A DNA stretch of 64,000 nt from Siphonodentalium dalli (taxonomy: Eukaryota > Mollusca > Scaphopoda > Gadilida > Siphonodentaliidae): positions 3,185,784 through 3,249,783 of the forward strand of contig CP136066.1 of the NCBI GenBank assembly GCA_032622095.1. The letters run 5' to 3'. Made by a program: the position numbers and the translations under genes. Shown here piece by piece: positions 22,701 through 33,161 of the stretch. Every line of letters starts with the position of its first letter. The first letter of the stretch is position 1. The notes beneath the pieces were generated by a model. It was not told the DNA's origin and made no database searches. It saw only the letters and a list, made by a program, of their open reading frames with translations.

Positions 22701-23623
22701 ATACAATACCGGGGTTCCGCTGTGAGTATATCGAGCAATTGCCTACCCACGCATGTAAGATAGTTGATAAGTAGTCGGTGTAAGGTTATCAGTAATTTGT
22801 AAATATGTAATAGGCAATATATGCAACATATCATCGCGCAAATACGATCATAATTGGCTTATAATTTGAAATAGGTACATTGTGTGATTATTTGATTTTG
22901 AAATAAGCAGATAATTGACCACAGTGAAAACACATGTTAAAGAGCGTACACCTGAGAAGTCACAAGTTGGCCTGTTTGTGTCATTGTCCGCACTTTTCTG
23001 CTTAGAATCGACTCAGTATGAGTCGACAATATGAATGAAACGCTATCATGTTCACCACATTTTTTCGACTCAAAATAAGGCGATTCTAGGCAGATTATCT
23101 ATCTTCTATTATAAGCAGATAATGTGATGGTGTTCAGAAGAACATGCTTTTTATGATGTTCGCGTCAATTACTGAGCGTGGGCCAACCCATTTAAAGGAG
23201 TAGGTATTTATCGAATATCGATCGGTTGAGCGCTGTTACGATTTTGGCAGCTTCTGTGTGAACTCTTTGTTTCGATACTGTATATACAGTTGGGATATTC
23301 TTCCTGAGTTGTCGACAACTATTTCCAATATGATCATTCCATTTCAAGTGACCCATGCATCTATTCGATTTAACGAAGGCTATATCTAATTTTGAAACAC
23401 ACTCTATTGGGGACCGGTGTTGCTAGTTATGGAATATGATATAGCCTTTGTCTTAGCTGGGTTAAAGTTTACTAACCAGTGTTAGGCCCAGTGTGATACT
23501 ATTTCGAGATTATTATTGTGTTGGCTAGCTAGGCATTGCAGGTCATAATCAGAAGCGACGATATTGTCGGATAGATCGTTTATATGAACGGTAAAAGGAC
23601 CACACAATAAACCTTTGGGGAAA
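22701..23623. other. no recognisable gene
   Basis: AT-rich. AAGCAGATAAT and a GACTCAGTATGAGTC hairpin occur near 23,010. No coding motif in any frame. Confidence 0.35.
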
Positions 23624-23715
23624 TCCAGATGGGACCATTGGGGCAATACCGGTGGGAACACTGGGGCAATCCAGACGGTAGCACTGGGGCAATCCAGATG
23701 GTACCACTGGGGTTA
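23624..23715. repeat. about 21-23-bp tandem repeat, 4 copies
   Basis: The unit contains CACTGGGGCAATCCAGATGG. It is imperfect and makes short open frames on both strands. Confidence 0.8.
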
Positions 23716-24036
23716 TCAATACGGTCTATGTTCAATGCTAGAGTAAGTAAGTCGTGTTCACCAAGTGTCTTAGTCGTATGTAATCTTGAAACCGGCTCAG
23801 AAGCTTTCCTGAATGTGTATGCAATGCACATATCACACCCTATGCCATACCATTTTCGAAAGATTTCGAGATATCACAAAATATAGAACACGTGTGCATC
23901 TCTTTAGCTAATTTGTGGTATATGTGGTGAATATATATCAATTAGTATATCGTGAACGGCCACGATGCCACAATGATGCTCGCGTAAGTGTGATTAGTGT
24001 CATTCAAAAACGGGAGACATGTTTTAGGGCCAGTTG
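23716..24036. other. no recognisable gene
   Basis: Nothing nameable. It ends at the TTAA target of MITE copy L. Confidence 0.3.
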
Positions 24037-24040
24037 TTAA

Positions 24041-24433
24041 CCCTTTACCCAACAAACCGGCCAAAACCGGCCAAATAAAGCTTCAACAGCCTATAAAATC
24101 TTCGGTCTGTCTCAATAGAACCATACAAATATGGATATAATTGGAACCGGCTCCTTGACCACATTGTGATAGTTACAGTTATGCCCTGTGCCAATGCATT
24201 CGCTTATATATGCGAGTCGACCATAGGTCGCCTCGCATATATAAGAGAATGCATTGGCCTAAAAAAAATCCTTTTTTTAACACTTTTTACCATTTTTTCT
24301 TACATTCTTTAACAATTTTATAATTTTTAATGTGTTAAGCCAATGCATTCTCTTATATATGCGAGGCGACCTATGGTCGACTCGCATATATAAGAGAGTG
24401 CATTGGCACAGGGCCCTTCTGTTGGGTAAAGGG
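24041..24433 (+). mobile_element. family-1 MITE copy L, inserted in a LINE remnant
   Basis: A 393-bp element with TTAA at 24,037-24,040 and 24,434-24,437. Both palindromes are present (left arm CATTCGCTTATATATGCG, right arm with GAGAGTGCATTGG). Its right TTAA lies directly after a decayed reverse-transcriptase coding stretch on the minus strand, so it interrupts or abuts the LINE. Confidence 0.94.
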
Positions 24434-25266
24434 TTAAAATACCTTGGCCATACATGGTAACAATGAAACAGGTATATAATCATGCAGTTGGGTCCCATTT
24501 TTAAATATTGGTGCAACATCAGCAATCTTTCAATAGGACGAGAACATTCCAACGGGCCGAGATTTTTAAAATAAATAATAGCAACGGTAAAGCAATTTAT
24601 GTGCAGTACAGTGTAACATTTTAGCAATAATGTTATCACCATGTGCCTTATTTGTTTTCGTAGCAAGAATATCGTCTACTGCCTCTTGTATTTCGAATGG
24701 AATTTCGTTCAGTGTATTCTGCATGTTATACGACCAAATGTGCGAGGATTGTTGTGAGTCATTGTTGTGAGTCATTACCAAGGGAGGTAAACCATGCATG
24801 GAGCTTGTATGTAGCTTAGCAATATTTCGACAATATCAGCAGTAAAATACTATGTAGTGTTCATTTTAAATTGCTATCATCTTATATACATATATACTGT
24901 GCTATAATACTGTTTATTTTTTCAGATCATGTATACATTGTTATGTTTAAAGATTACCTCCCTTTAGGGCAAAACTGGTTTACCTGGTTTACTTCCCTTT
25001 AGGGCATAACTTAATTTTTGTGTTGACATGCAAAAATATGCATTTTCAAAATCTTTAATTGCATATGATTTAGAAACAAACACGCGCACTGTATGCTGCG
25101 CTATATCATGTGGACATTTATGTTGTCTGTTTTCTTGTTGGGAAGATAACTATTGATCGGCTGAAGTATTTTGAATCATATATACTAATGCGTTCTTCTA
25201 AATTAGTATTAAAATGCGCCGTAGCATATTCCTTCATGTTATTGATATTATTTCGGCATTGTTTAA
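24434..25266 (-). pseudogene. LINE reverse-transcriptase remnant, duplicate unit X1
   Basis: On the minus strand the decayed frames read ILATKTNKAHGDNIIAKM and then VAPIFKNGTQLHDYIPVSLL, PCMAKVF. These match the N-terminal reverse-transcriptase signatures of LINEs (K.KA.G.D.I..K, then PIFK.G....Y.P.SLLP...KVF). Stops and frame changes occur throughout, so it is dead. Further upstream (to 25,266) the minus strand carries EEHASIYDSKYF-type pre-RT sequence, as in unit X2. A 222-bp MITE (24,778-24,999) splits this unit. Clade is not assignable; CR1/Jockey-like is a guess. Confidence 0.8.
24778..24999. mobile_element. TA-flanked MITE in X1, with an empty site in X2
   Basis: The element starts CCAAGGGAGGTAAACC and ends GGTTTACTTCCCTT, with TA on both sides (24,776-24,777, 25,000-25,001). 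The duplicate unit X2 lacks it: there GTCATTA (25,791-25,797) continues directly into AGGGCAAAACTTAATT. It inserted into X1 after the duplication, or was lost precisely from X2. Confidence 0.85.
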
Positions 25267-25443
25267 ACTTTGCCCGACAAACCGGCCAAAACCGGCCAAA
25301 TAAAGCTTCAACAGCCTAAAATATCTTCGGTCTGTCTCAATAGAACCATACAAATATGGATATCATTGGAACCGGCTCCTTGACCACATTGTGATATATA
25401 TAAGAGAATGCATTGGCACAGGGCCCTTCTGTTGAGTAAAGGG
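25267..25443 (+). mobile_element. family-1 MITE copy M, internally deleted, probable hybrid
   Basis: A 177-bp remnant. The left end reads TTTAAACTTTGCCCGACAAAC, as in copy N rather than TTAACCCTTT. The right end and flank (GGGTTAAAATACCTTG) are those of copy L. The middle is missing: TTGTGATA joins to TATATAAGAGAATGC. It lies between two copies of the same LINE segment, as expected for the joint of an unequal exchange between L and N. Confidence 0.88.
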
Positions 25444-26059
25444 TTAAAATACCTTGACCAAACATGGTAACAATGAAACAGGTCTATACTAATGCAGTTG
25501 GGTCCCATTTCTAAAGATTGGTGAAACATCAGAAATGTTTCAAGAGGACGAGAACATTCCAACGTGCCGAGAACATTCCAACGTGCCGAGAGTTTTAAAA
25601 TAAATAATAGCAACGGTAAAGCAATTTATGTGCAGTACAGTGTAACATTTTAGCAATAATGTTATCACCATGTGCCTTATTTGTTTTCGAAGCAAGAATA
25701 TCGTCTACTGCCTCTTGTATTTCGAATGGAATTTCGTTCGTTCAGTGTATTCTGCATGTTATACGACAAAAATTGCAAGGATTGTTGTGAGTCATTAAGG
25801 GCAAAACTTAATTTTTGTGTGGACATGCAAATATATGCATTTTCAAAATCTTTAATTCCATATGATTTAGAAACAAACACGCGCACTGTATGCTGTGCTA
25901 TATCATGTGGACATTTATGTTGACTGTTTTCTTGTTGGGAAGATATTGATCGCCTGAAGTATTTTGAATCATATATACTAATGCGTTCTTCTAAATTAGT
26001 ATTAAAATGCGCCGTAGCATATTCCTTCATGTTATTGATATTATTTCGGCATTGTTTAA
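25444..26059 (-). pseudogene. LINE remnant, duplicate unit X2
   Basis: The minus strand keeps a 117-codon frame with MKEYATAHFNTNLEERISIY, DSKYFRRSIS and NMQNTLNERNS. The first parts resemble the pre-RT linker of LINE ORF2 (...RN.....K..A..Y...., SK.FW..I). It then runs into the GDNIIAKM-type RT start near 25,640-25,680. It is nearly identical to X1 apart from the 222-bp insertion and small indels, including a local duplication of GAGAACATTCCAACGTGCC. It is non-functional. Confidence 0.78.
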
Positions 26060-26451
26060 ACTTTGTCCAACAAACCGGCCAAAACCGGCGTAATAAAGCT
26101 TCAACAGCCTATAATATCTTCGGTCTGTCTCAATAGAACCATACACATATGGATATCATTGGAACCGGCTCCTTGACCACATTGTGATAGTTACAGTTAT
26201 GCCCTGTGCCAATGCATTCTCTTATATATGCGAGTCGACCATAGGTCGCCTCGCATATATAAGAGAATGCATTGGCCTAAAAAAATTCCTTTTTTTAACA
26301 CTTTTTATCATTTTTTCTTACATTCTTTAACAATTTTATAATTTTTAATGTGTTAAGCCAATGCATTCTCTTATATATGCGATGCGACCTATGGTCGACT
26401 CGCATATATAAGAGAATGCATTGGCACAGGGCCCTTCTGTTGGGTAAAGGG
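26060..26451 (+). mobile_element. family-1 MITE copy N, left tip altered
   Basis: A 392-bp copy with both palindromes. The right TTAA (26,452-26,455) is followed by ACTTTGTCCATGTG. The left end, after TTAA (26,056-26,059), reads ACTTTGTCCAACAAACCGG where other copies have CCCTTTACCCAACAAACCGG. The left tip therefore matches the right flank over 10 bp, as if the terminal repeat had been overwritten from flanking DNA. Confidence 0.9.
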
Positions 26452-26575
26452 TTAAACTTTGTCCATGTGTCTTTGCAATCGATCTTATTTGTCTCTACGT
26501 CGTATCTCTCTGCGTAAGTCTGGATCGAACCATGGTTTATCATTTGTTCTGATGGTGGCATATTTAAATGGAAGC
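26452..26575 (-). pseudogene. LINE remnant, upstream part (KPWFD motif)
   Basis: The minus strand reads ATIRTNDKPWFDPDLRREIR, RRDK, stop, DRLQRHMDKV. The KPWFD...R..I..RD pattern is the conserved start of the linker between endonuclease and reverse transcriptase in many LINEs. MITE N sits at TTAA just after DKV, and the linker continues in X2. Sequence further upstream (to about 26,880) has a 76-codon minus-strand frame that I cannot assign to the endonuclease. Confidence 0.75.
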
Positions 26576-27369
26576 CATGCGTACAATCGATATATGTTGT
26601 AGTGGACTTTTCTACAACTTGAATTATTTCAAGTGGTGTAGAAGACCATTACAATTCAGATCGTTTATCGCATTGCCGCACATGCTCTTTCAAAATCAGC
26701 GTGCTTAGTGTCCCAGATGTGTCTTTTGAACGCGGATATACGGCATAACAAAGAGTCGCATATACGCCATAATTGTTGGAACTGGCCCAGTCTATTGTAT
26801 CAGCATCTTGTATATTGATCGTTAATAAGAATAAGTTCAACAGTGGTTGACAACGTCGATTAATTTTTGTTGCAGACATGACTACGTTCTAGATGACGTA
26901 AAACTTGATTATATCATTTAATTCTGAGGCCGGATATAGGAGATTGGAATTGTAAACCCCGGTTAAGTATAATGTTATCAGTTATATATGTCAAGTGCAT
27001 CACGAATTATAGATGTTTCCATTAATTCTAATTATTTTTTAAATATTCTTATTTTTATATTATGTTATACATTTATAACAGAACAATATCTGGCAACAGC
27101 GATTGAATAAATACACATACGGAAATGGTGGGGGTCGACATTCGTGCACAGCTCACACACACCTTGCACATACATTGCTATATTAATAACATAGTATGCG
27201 TATATGTATGCATGTATTTGTATATGTGTTATGCATGCTATGTTCTGTCTCAAATGTATATTTGTTCATGAACTTTGGACCGGTTTACCGAATCTCAGAT
27301 TGCAAATTCAGACTATTTACTATTCAGAATAATTATGTTGTTCCCTGTTAAGTTAGTTATGTGTGTGAT

Positions 27370-27372
<3 letters not shown>
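26576..27372. other. no confirmed gene; possible LINE 5' continuation
   Basis: The minus-strand frame 26,649-26,879 may be a decayed part of the LINE but carries no recognisable endonuclease motif. The rest (26,880-27,370) is AT-rich, with TATGCATAC-type strings and nothing else nameable. Confidence 0.3.

Positions 27373-27400
<28 letters not shown>
27373..27400. repeat. (AG)n microsatellite
   Basis: Fourteen uninterrupted AG dinucleotides, ending at CTCGTCGATG. Confidence 0.98.
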
Positions 27401-27430
27401 CTCGTCGATGTTAAATTGTGTTGTATTTAA

Positions 27431-27818
27431 CCCTTTACCCAACAGAAGGGCCCTGTGCCAATGCATTCTCTTATATATGCGAGTCGACCATAGGTCGCAT
27501 ATATAACAGAATGCATTGGCTTAACACATTAAAAATTATAAAATTGTTAAAGAATGCAAGAAAAAATGGTAAAAAGTGTTAAAAAAATGATTTGTTTTAG
27601 GCCAATGCATTCTCTTATATATGCGAGGCGACCTATGGTCGACTCGCATATATAAGAGAATGCATTGGCACAGGGCATAACTGTAACTATCACAATGTGG
27701 TCAATGAGCCGGTTCCAATGATATCCATATTTGTATGGTTCTATTGAGACAGACCGAAGATATTATAGGCTGTTGAAGCTTTATTTGGCCGGTTTTGGCC
27801 GGTTTGTTGGGTAAAGGG
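27431..27818 (-). mobile_element. family-1 MITE copy O
   Basis: A 388-bp element with TTAA at 27,427-27,430 and 27,819-27,822. Orientation is reversed, as in copy A. The left palindrome has an internal loss (CATAGGTCGCATATATAACAG), which breaks the symmetry of that arm. The second palindrome is perfect. Confidence 0.94.
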
Positions 27819-27822
27819 TTAA

Positions 27823-28060
27823 CTAATATTTCAGAACTGATTCATTCCCATTATATCTGGTCAATCGGTGACAAATATATGAGACACCGAACAGGAATAG
27901 TCGCTGTTCTCGCTCTGGAGAATGTATAGATGTGCAATTTCCGCCTCCATCTAAATGTATGTCTTCACATATTGTGCGGCAGTACAAGTAATTTTTAAGC
28001 TTTCTGAGGACATTTCGAGACAACTTTACTTCCCAGAAGATGAGGCCTGAAAATCATGAT
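27823..28060. other. no recognisable gene
   Basis: A 66-codon minus-strand frame without motifs. Unique sequence. Confidence 0.3.
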
Positions 28061-28306
28061 GTGAATGGCTTTAAATTCGCTGGTATCAATTTTCGTCAAC
28101 AAAAGCTTGGACATGCGACATACTAATGCACTACATAAGCATGCAGTGCGGATGCGCAATTCCGACGGATCGTCGAGGTGTCTGCACTTCTATTAGCTAT
28201 TGGGAGATTGGAGGCGACAGATATACCCACGAATTTAGGAACCGACGAAAAAGTAATAAATGGCTGAACCACGAAAATTGATACCAGCGAATTTAAAGCC
28301 ATTCAC
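28061..28306. mobile_element. MITE with 36-bp inverted ends
   Basis: It starts GTGAATGGCTTTAAATTCGC, TGGTATCAATTTTCGT and ends with the complement at 28,272-28,306 (35-36 bp, one or no mismatches). About 246 bp, non-coding. I cannot see a clear target duplication, so the superfamily is open. Confidence 0.8.
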
Positions 28307-28399
28307 AGTATAACAGCTATACTGTGTGTATCACAGGGTATCCTTCTGTGATAGATGGTTTCGACCACTGGATATCATTCTGTGATGGATGGTTTCGAC

Positions 28400-28650
28400 C
28401 ACAAGGGACCCCGGCCACTCAGTCGGTAAGGTGGATTGCGCATTGGGCCAACATAAGCCGTCCAGTGATTGTGAATTTCTAATCGAAGGTTAATATGGCA
28501 GGTTAGCATACTCGAGTATTCGTAAGATGCAGTCCGGGGCTCGGATTGATTTACGGGTGAAATTCACCTGTCGCAGTTTGTCCTATACCCATAAACCTGA
28601 CAACATCGTGGCATGTAGAGGCGACTGAAATAACGATAAAGTTGCGACAT
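28400..28650 (+). mobile_element. tRNA-like SINE, diverged
   Basis: The head reads CGGCCACTCAGTCGGTAAGG, close to a Pol III A box. GGGGCTCGGATTGATT about 115 bp on is a poor B-box candidate. The body ends CATAAACCTGACAACATCGTGG, resembling the tail motif of the other SINEs here (CTGGCAATGTCGTGATATGG). No clear target duplication is visible. Confidence 0.5.
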
Positions 28651-29180
28651 TAGAACAGGCAACTCGACCCAATTTTCCAGAAAAAAAACAACACTGTCAA
28701 CACAGTATTACGACAGCTACACAGAACTGACTAGTTCGCATGTAACGCAGGTGTAATAAAATAAAAAAACATCCATTACCCTGCAGGGAGCCCCACACAT
28801 ATATAGAAGCATATAGAAGAGTGTCGTCTGCTCATGTTTGTCTGGGGCTCTGTATGGGTGAAATTATAAAATTGTTAAAGAATACAAGAAAAAATTATTA
28901 AAATTGTAAAAAATTGTTAGGCCAATGCATTCTCTTATATATGCGAGGCGACCTATGGTCGACTCGCATATATAAGAGAATGCATTGGCACAGGGTAAAA
29001 AAAATCCTATGATGAGAAAGTGCTCAACAATTAGTTTTATAATTGCGATGGCCTGAGATAACTATAAAGTTACCCAAATAAAACAAACAACTTGACCCCA
29101 ATTTTGCAGAAAAACAATGTCAGTTTGCTGTTACTACAACGACGCATAACTGACTAGTCCACATGTAATGCTAAATTAAT
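28611..29180. repeat. diverged direct repeat flanking MITE copy J
   Basis: 28,611-28,757 (AATAACGATAAAGTTGCG, CAACTCGACCCAATTTT, CTGACTAGTTCGCATGTAA) resembles 29,040-29,180 (GATAACTATAAAGTTACC, CAACTTGACCCCAATTTT, CTGACTAGTCCACATGTAA). The family-2 fragment J lies between the two copies. Confidence 0.75.
28758..29000 (+). mobile_element. family-2 MITE fragment, copy J
   Basis: It matches the right two-thirds of copy I: AAACATCCATTACCCTGCAG, the stem GAGCCCCACA to TGTCTGGGGCTC, the spacer and the right 69-bp palindrome up to GGCACAGGGTAAA. The left palindrome and both terminal repeats (TGTGACCC...) are missing. Confidence 0.88.
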
Positions 29181-29528
29181 AATGTCTATGTCCCATTGTG
29201 TCCCATGACACGAAAGCGCTCTGTATTTTTCTCTAATTGCGATGGTCTTCTGCCTGCCGGAGTCAGGCCTACAATCATCTCTCGCAATCGATGCCCGATC
29301 GAAGACGACAAACAACTGTGTGTAGTGCACATATATCATTACCTGCATAGGTAAGCAAAGTAATAACAATGAATACAACGACAGCACATCCCAATCGCCC
29401 GCGCTTAATACTTATGGTCTGGGAACATATGCGACCGTGATAATAGCAGCCTGTTGCGTTAGATGCCTACAAATGGTTATCGTTGATATTGCGCTAGTCA
29501 TGTACATCGATCGTGCAAGTTGTTGTAT

Positions 29529-29862
29529 TGTGTTTGATTGGGCGTGTATGGTACAGTAATGTCCTAAGTAACCGACTCCTTACCCACAGCAGACTTATGG
29601 GTGACTTTTCAGGATTTAGTCGGGAATATGGCTTGTTGCCATTCATCTCGGGGAGAGCTTTCCGATGAATGACAACGAGCCATATTTCCGACTAAATCCT
29701 GAACAGTTACCCATAATTCTGTTGTGGTTAAGGAGTCGAATACCAAGGGCATTACTGTAACTATAATAGTTCGGTAGTGTGTTTGATTGGGCGTGTATGG
29801 TAACTATAATAGTTCGGTAGTGTGTTTGATTGGGCGTGTATGGTAACTATAATAGTTCGGTA
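29529..29862. repeat. 43-bp tandem repeat, 3 copies, first split by a MITE
   Basis: The unit is GTGTTTGATTGGGCGTGTAT, GGTAACTATAATAGTTCGGT plus AGT. Copies 2 and 3 are at about 29,777-29,862. Copy 1 is divided at its GGTA by the MITE at 29,554-29,757. Confidence 0.93.
29554..29757. mobile_element. TA-flanked foldback MITE (CAGTAATGCCC type), copy 2
   Basis: It starts CAGTAATGTCCTAAGTAACC and ends AAGGGCATTACTG, 204 bp, about 22 bp longer than copy 1. It sits at GGTA|ACTATAATAG inside the 43-bp repeat, whose intact neighbours at 29,799 and 29,842 show the empty site. The TA duplication is thus visible directly. The centre carries GCTTTCCGATGAATG and its partial complement. Confidence 0.95.
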
Positions 29863-30370
29863 TCGTATCCCGGGTTATATTATATACGGGATGTCGTTGC
29901 AGAAGTGAGCATGTATATGTGTGCATACACATACTATGTTTATATTATATTGCATGTGCAAACGCAATCTCGATTTCAACTTGTCACTTTGTCAGCGATG
30001 CTTCATTATCAGTCGTCATGGTGAATTGCTCCCCTAACCTGAGCACCGTCTCTCAGAAATGGAATCCTTGTTATAAATCTTCATAACTCAAAACACATCA
30101 CCGATGTAGTCCTCGCGGCCGAAGACAAATATTCAATCGCTAACTAAATTCGCACAGCGGCCATATCTACGCCAGCGGTTTTGGCACTTGTATTATGTGG
30201 TCCTCCTTTTGCCACAATAATATCCAAACCCGCAGGTCCTAATAGATTTTTCCAATACTCTGACCGTATATAATAACTTCAAGCCCACGCTAGTCGGTAG
30301 TTACGAATGACCACCATTCTGCATAGTTCTCAGTAAGTGTAATACTTACGGTACCAGACGAACGGAGTGG
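29863..30370. other. no recognisable gene
   Basis: GTAGTTACGAATGACCACCA near 30,298 recurs in diverged form near 30,868, on the other side of the next repeat block. That suggests either duplicated flanks or a larger element. Confidence 0.35.
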
Positions 30371-30858
30371 TATATTAAGCGTGCTGTTTTCGCGCCCAAA
30401 ATAGCAATAATATTGCAAGTTGAAATACTTAGAAGCGCCCAACTTGCGATATTATTGCAATATTTTGCGCTTAATATCGCAATATTTCGCGCTTAATATT
30501 GCGACATCTTGCGTTCAAAATTGTGACATTTAAATCATATTATTACTTCTTTTGTATTGTTTATTGCATAAATAGAGACAATGTTTTAGATTTGTATATA
30601 ATTTTAGTTGTAGATACTACATGTACACTATGTGTACACTATATTAACACTATATGTACAATATATGCACAATATTTATCTAATATAAATATAACATTAT
30701 CGGGTCTGTATGAGATTTATCGCGCTTAGTATCCCAATATTTGCGTTCAATATCGCAATAATAAGCGCGATAAATGTTTGGTGTTGCGCTATAATCGCGA
30801 CTTTTTCGAGATTAAGCGCGCTCAATATCGCAATAAAGATGCCTCAACATACCACTTC
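30371..30858. repeat. GCGCTTAATATYGCRATA-motif cluster within inverted flanks
   Basis: At least eight variants of GCGCTTAATATCGCAATA occur, direct and inverted, in two groups (30,380-30,520 and 30,720-30,835) around an AT-rich centre. The outermost strings GTGGTAT (30,368) and ATACCAC (30,850) are inverse, so the block could be a degraded foldback element. No coding signal. Confidence 0.7.
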
Positions 30859-31199
30859 TTCTGACTAGTTACGATTGATCACCATTCTGCGCCATTCTTA
30901 ATGTGTTTCAGACCTATACACTTATGTATTGCCTGCGTTCCGAGACATTGCCACCAGAACGAAATTACTCTGATTTGTAAACGTCATATCGAAACGAATA
31001 ACATACTGTAACTGTGGCGTAAGTTAAGGGAAGCCAGTGGCTCAATACGCCCTACGATAATTGACAATTCGTCGTGAATATGGGGATGAGAATGAATGAC
31101 CGAGTATACTGCTGCACGCGAATCCTCAACTACATGTGCATGTCAAAACACAATGTTAACGCGTTGCTGCATTGTCCAGGTCTTGCGGTAACGCATTAA

Positions 31200-31719
31200 A
31201 GGCACGGGCGGCGTTTGTTGCAGAAATATTCATATTTGTTCAAATCGCTATCAACAGAAGGCATATTAAAATATATATTTTTGTTCATATGCCAAACATA
31301 ATCAGCGCGTAAATAGTATATTGTCGCCAAGACGTATACGATTGTATACGCAAACAAGAGCCTGTTCGTGTTACATAACTTGTGCTTCTGTTTACATAAC
31401 ACAGCGCAATTTTATTGGTTAATCACACACACAAATGATATAAACGTTCTTTATTGTTTCCGTACCAGGTAAACAGTAACAAATAACGCTCTTTATGTTT
31501 ACCATATCAGAATCTAAACAAAAGCCGGGTAAAGTAACGTGTTTTTATTTCGTTTTCATAACAAAGGAAAACAATTGACAATAACATATTGTTTATGCCA
31601 TATTTCTGATTGGTATAAGAACAAGGTATGTCTATATTTTACTATTATTTCTGTTTATGGCGGTTTTTGATGGGGGGGATATTTTAACCGCATACCCACA
31701 GCCAACGCCGCCCGTATCT
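31200..31719 (+). mobile_element. TTAA-type MITE R2, copy 2
   Basis: A 520-bp element with TTAA at 31,196-31,199 and 31,720-31,723. The ends are AGGCACGGGCGGCGTTTG and CCAACGCCGCCCGTATCT (inverse with one small indel). It matches 20,963-21,466 throughout. The minus-strand frames inside are incidental. TTAA and AT-rich inner sequence fit a piggyBac-like non-autonomous element, but the tips differ from family 1. Confidence 0.9.
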
Positions 31720-31723
31720 TTAA

Positions 31724-32523
31724 GTTGCAACGGGCGGGAATATCCATGAGTAAGCGCATATCTGTTAACATAATCAAGTAAGCTGCAATGCCGTCATCAT
31801 GTGTTGGCAGCATGTTGGACGAGACACATGAAACGAATGCATTAACGCCGTTGGCGACCTGTTCATATTTCATAATACCAGACGTTTGACACATGATGCG
31901 GAACCGGAATACCGAATGACATTCGAGTGCACCCCGGGATCATGAAGCTCTTTTGTTGCACAAACACTCTGAGATCGTATTCCTAGCCATACAGCGGAAC
32001 AGCGTCCCACAACGCATCGTGAAACACACTTTCGGAGAGTGTTGTGTTATCCGTACACCGGAACCATAGCCTGCTTTATTTGCTCAACAGAGAGTCCCGC
32101 GGGATGACCGGCTTTTACTTCTCGCCTTGATTAATGTAGATTGACAACACAATCTGCATACCAACTCATTGATCAAAGTGATAGAGGCAACATGACCCTG
32201 CTAGGCTAGAGGGGTGTTTGAACTACATGTAATTCCCTGACATGATTGGGCTAAGTTCCCAACTGTGAAGTAACCCGTGTGTTACCATCTCTAAATTCCA
32301 AACGAGCAGGATATGGTTGCCATGACAATGTTATTCAATATTGAACAGTTATATAGTGTGTGTTGGCTCATGACTAATTGACGTGTCATTCACCCTACTG
32401 ACTGAGGCATTGACATATCAGCTGATATGATAATGTCCACAAGGTGATATGAATTAATGCTCAATGGTGCACAATGTGTACATGGACCATCATATCTCGC
32501 TACGAGTTCTGAGAACAAAACGG
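31724..32523. other. no recognisable gene
   Basis: Unique sequence without coding motifs or repeats I can name, up to the start of the CATAACGG minisatellite. Confidence 0.35.
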
Positions 32524-33161
32524 GAAATACGATAACATAACGGAATAATGCTAATATAGCGGCATAGGGAAACATAACGACATAATGATAGCATAACGGC
32601 AAAATAACATAACGGCATAATGATAACATAACGGAACAATGATAATATAGCGGCATAGTGAAAACATAACGACATGATGATATCATAACGGCAAAATAAC
32701 ATAACGGCATAATGTTAACATAACGGAATAATGATAATATAGCGGCATAGTGAAAACATAACGACATGATGATAGCATAACGGCAAAATAACATAACGGC
32801 ATAATGATAACATAACGGAATAATGATAATATAGCGGCATTATGGTGAAAACATAACGACATAATTATATCATAACGGCAAAATAACATAACGGCATAAT
32901 GTTAACATAACGGAATAATGATCATATAGCGGCATAGTGAAAACATAACGACATAATGATAGCATAACGGCAAAATAACATAACGGCATAATGATAACAT
33001 AACGGAATAATGATAATATAGCGGCATAGTGAAAACATAACGACATAATTATATCATAACGGCAAAATAACATAACGGCATAATGTTAACATAACGGAAT
33101 AATGATCATATAGCGGCATAGTGAAAACATAACGACATAATGATAGCATAACGGCATCAAC
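32524..33161. repeat. CATAACGGCATAATGATA minisatellite (92-bp unit, 184-bp dimer)
   Basis: Short CATAACGG/CATAATGA strings are organised into a unit of about 92 bp. It reads CATAACGGCATAATGATAAC, GGAATAATGATAATATAGCG, GCATAGTGAAAACATAACGA. A 184-bp period (32,872 and 33,056) shows a dimeric higher order. The minus-strand frames with repeated YVIIMPLCYFAVML-type text are by-products. Confidence 0.95.
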
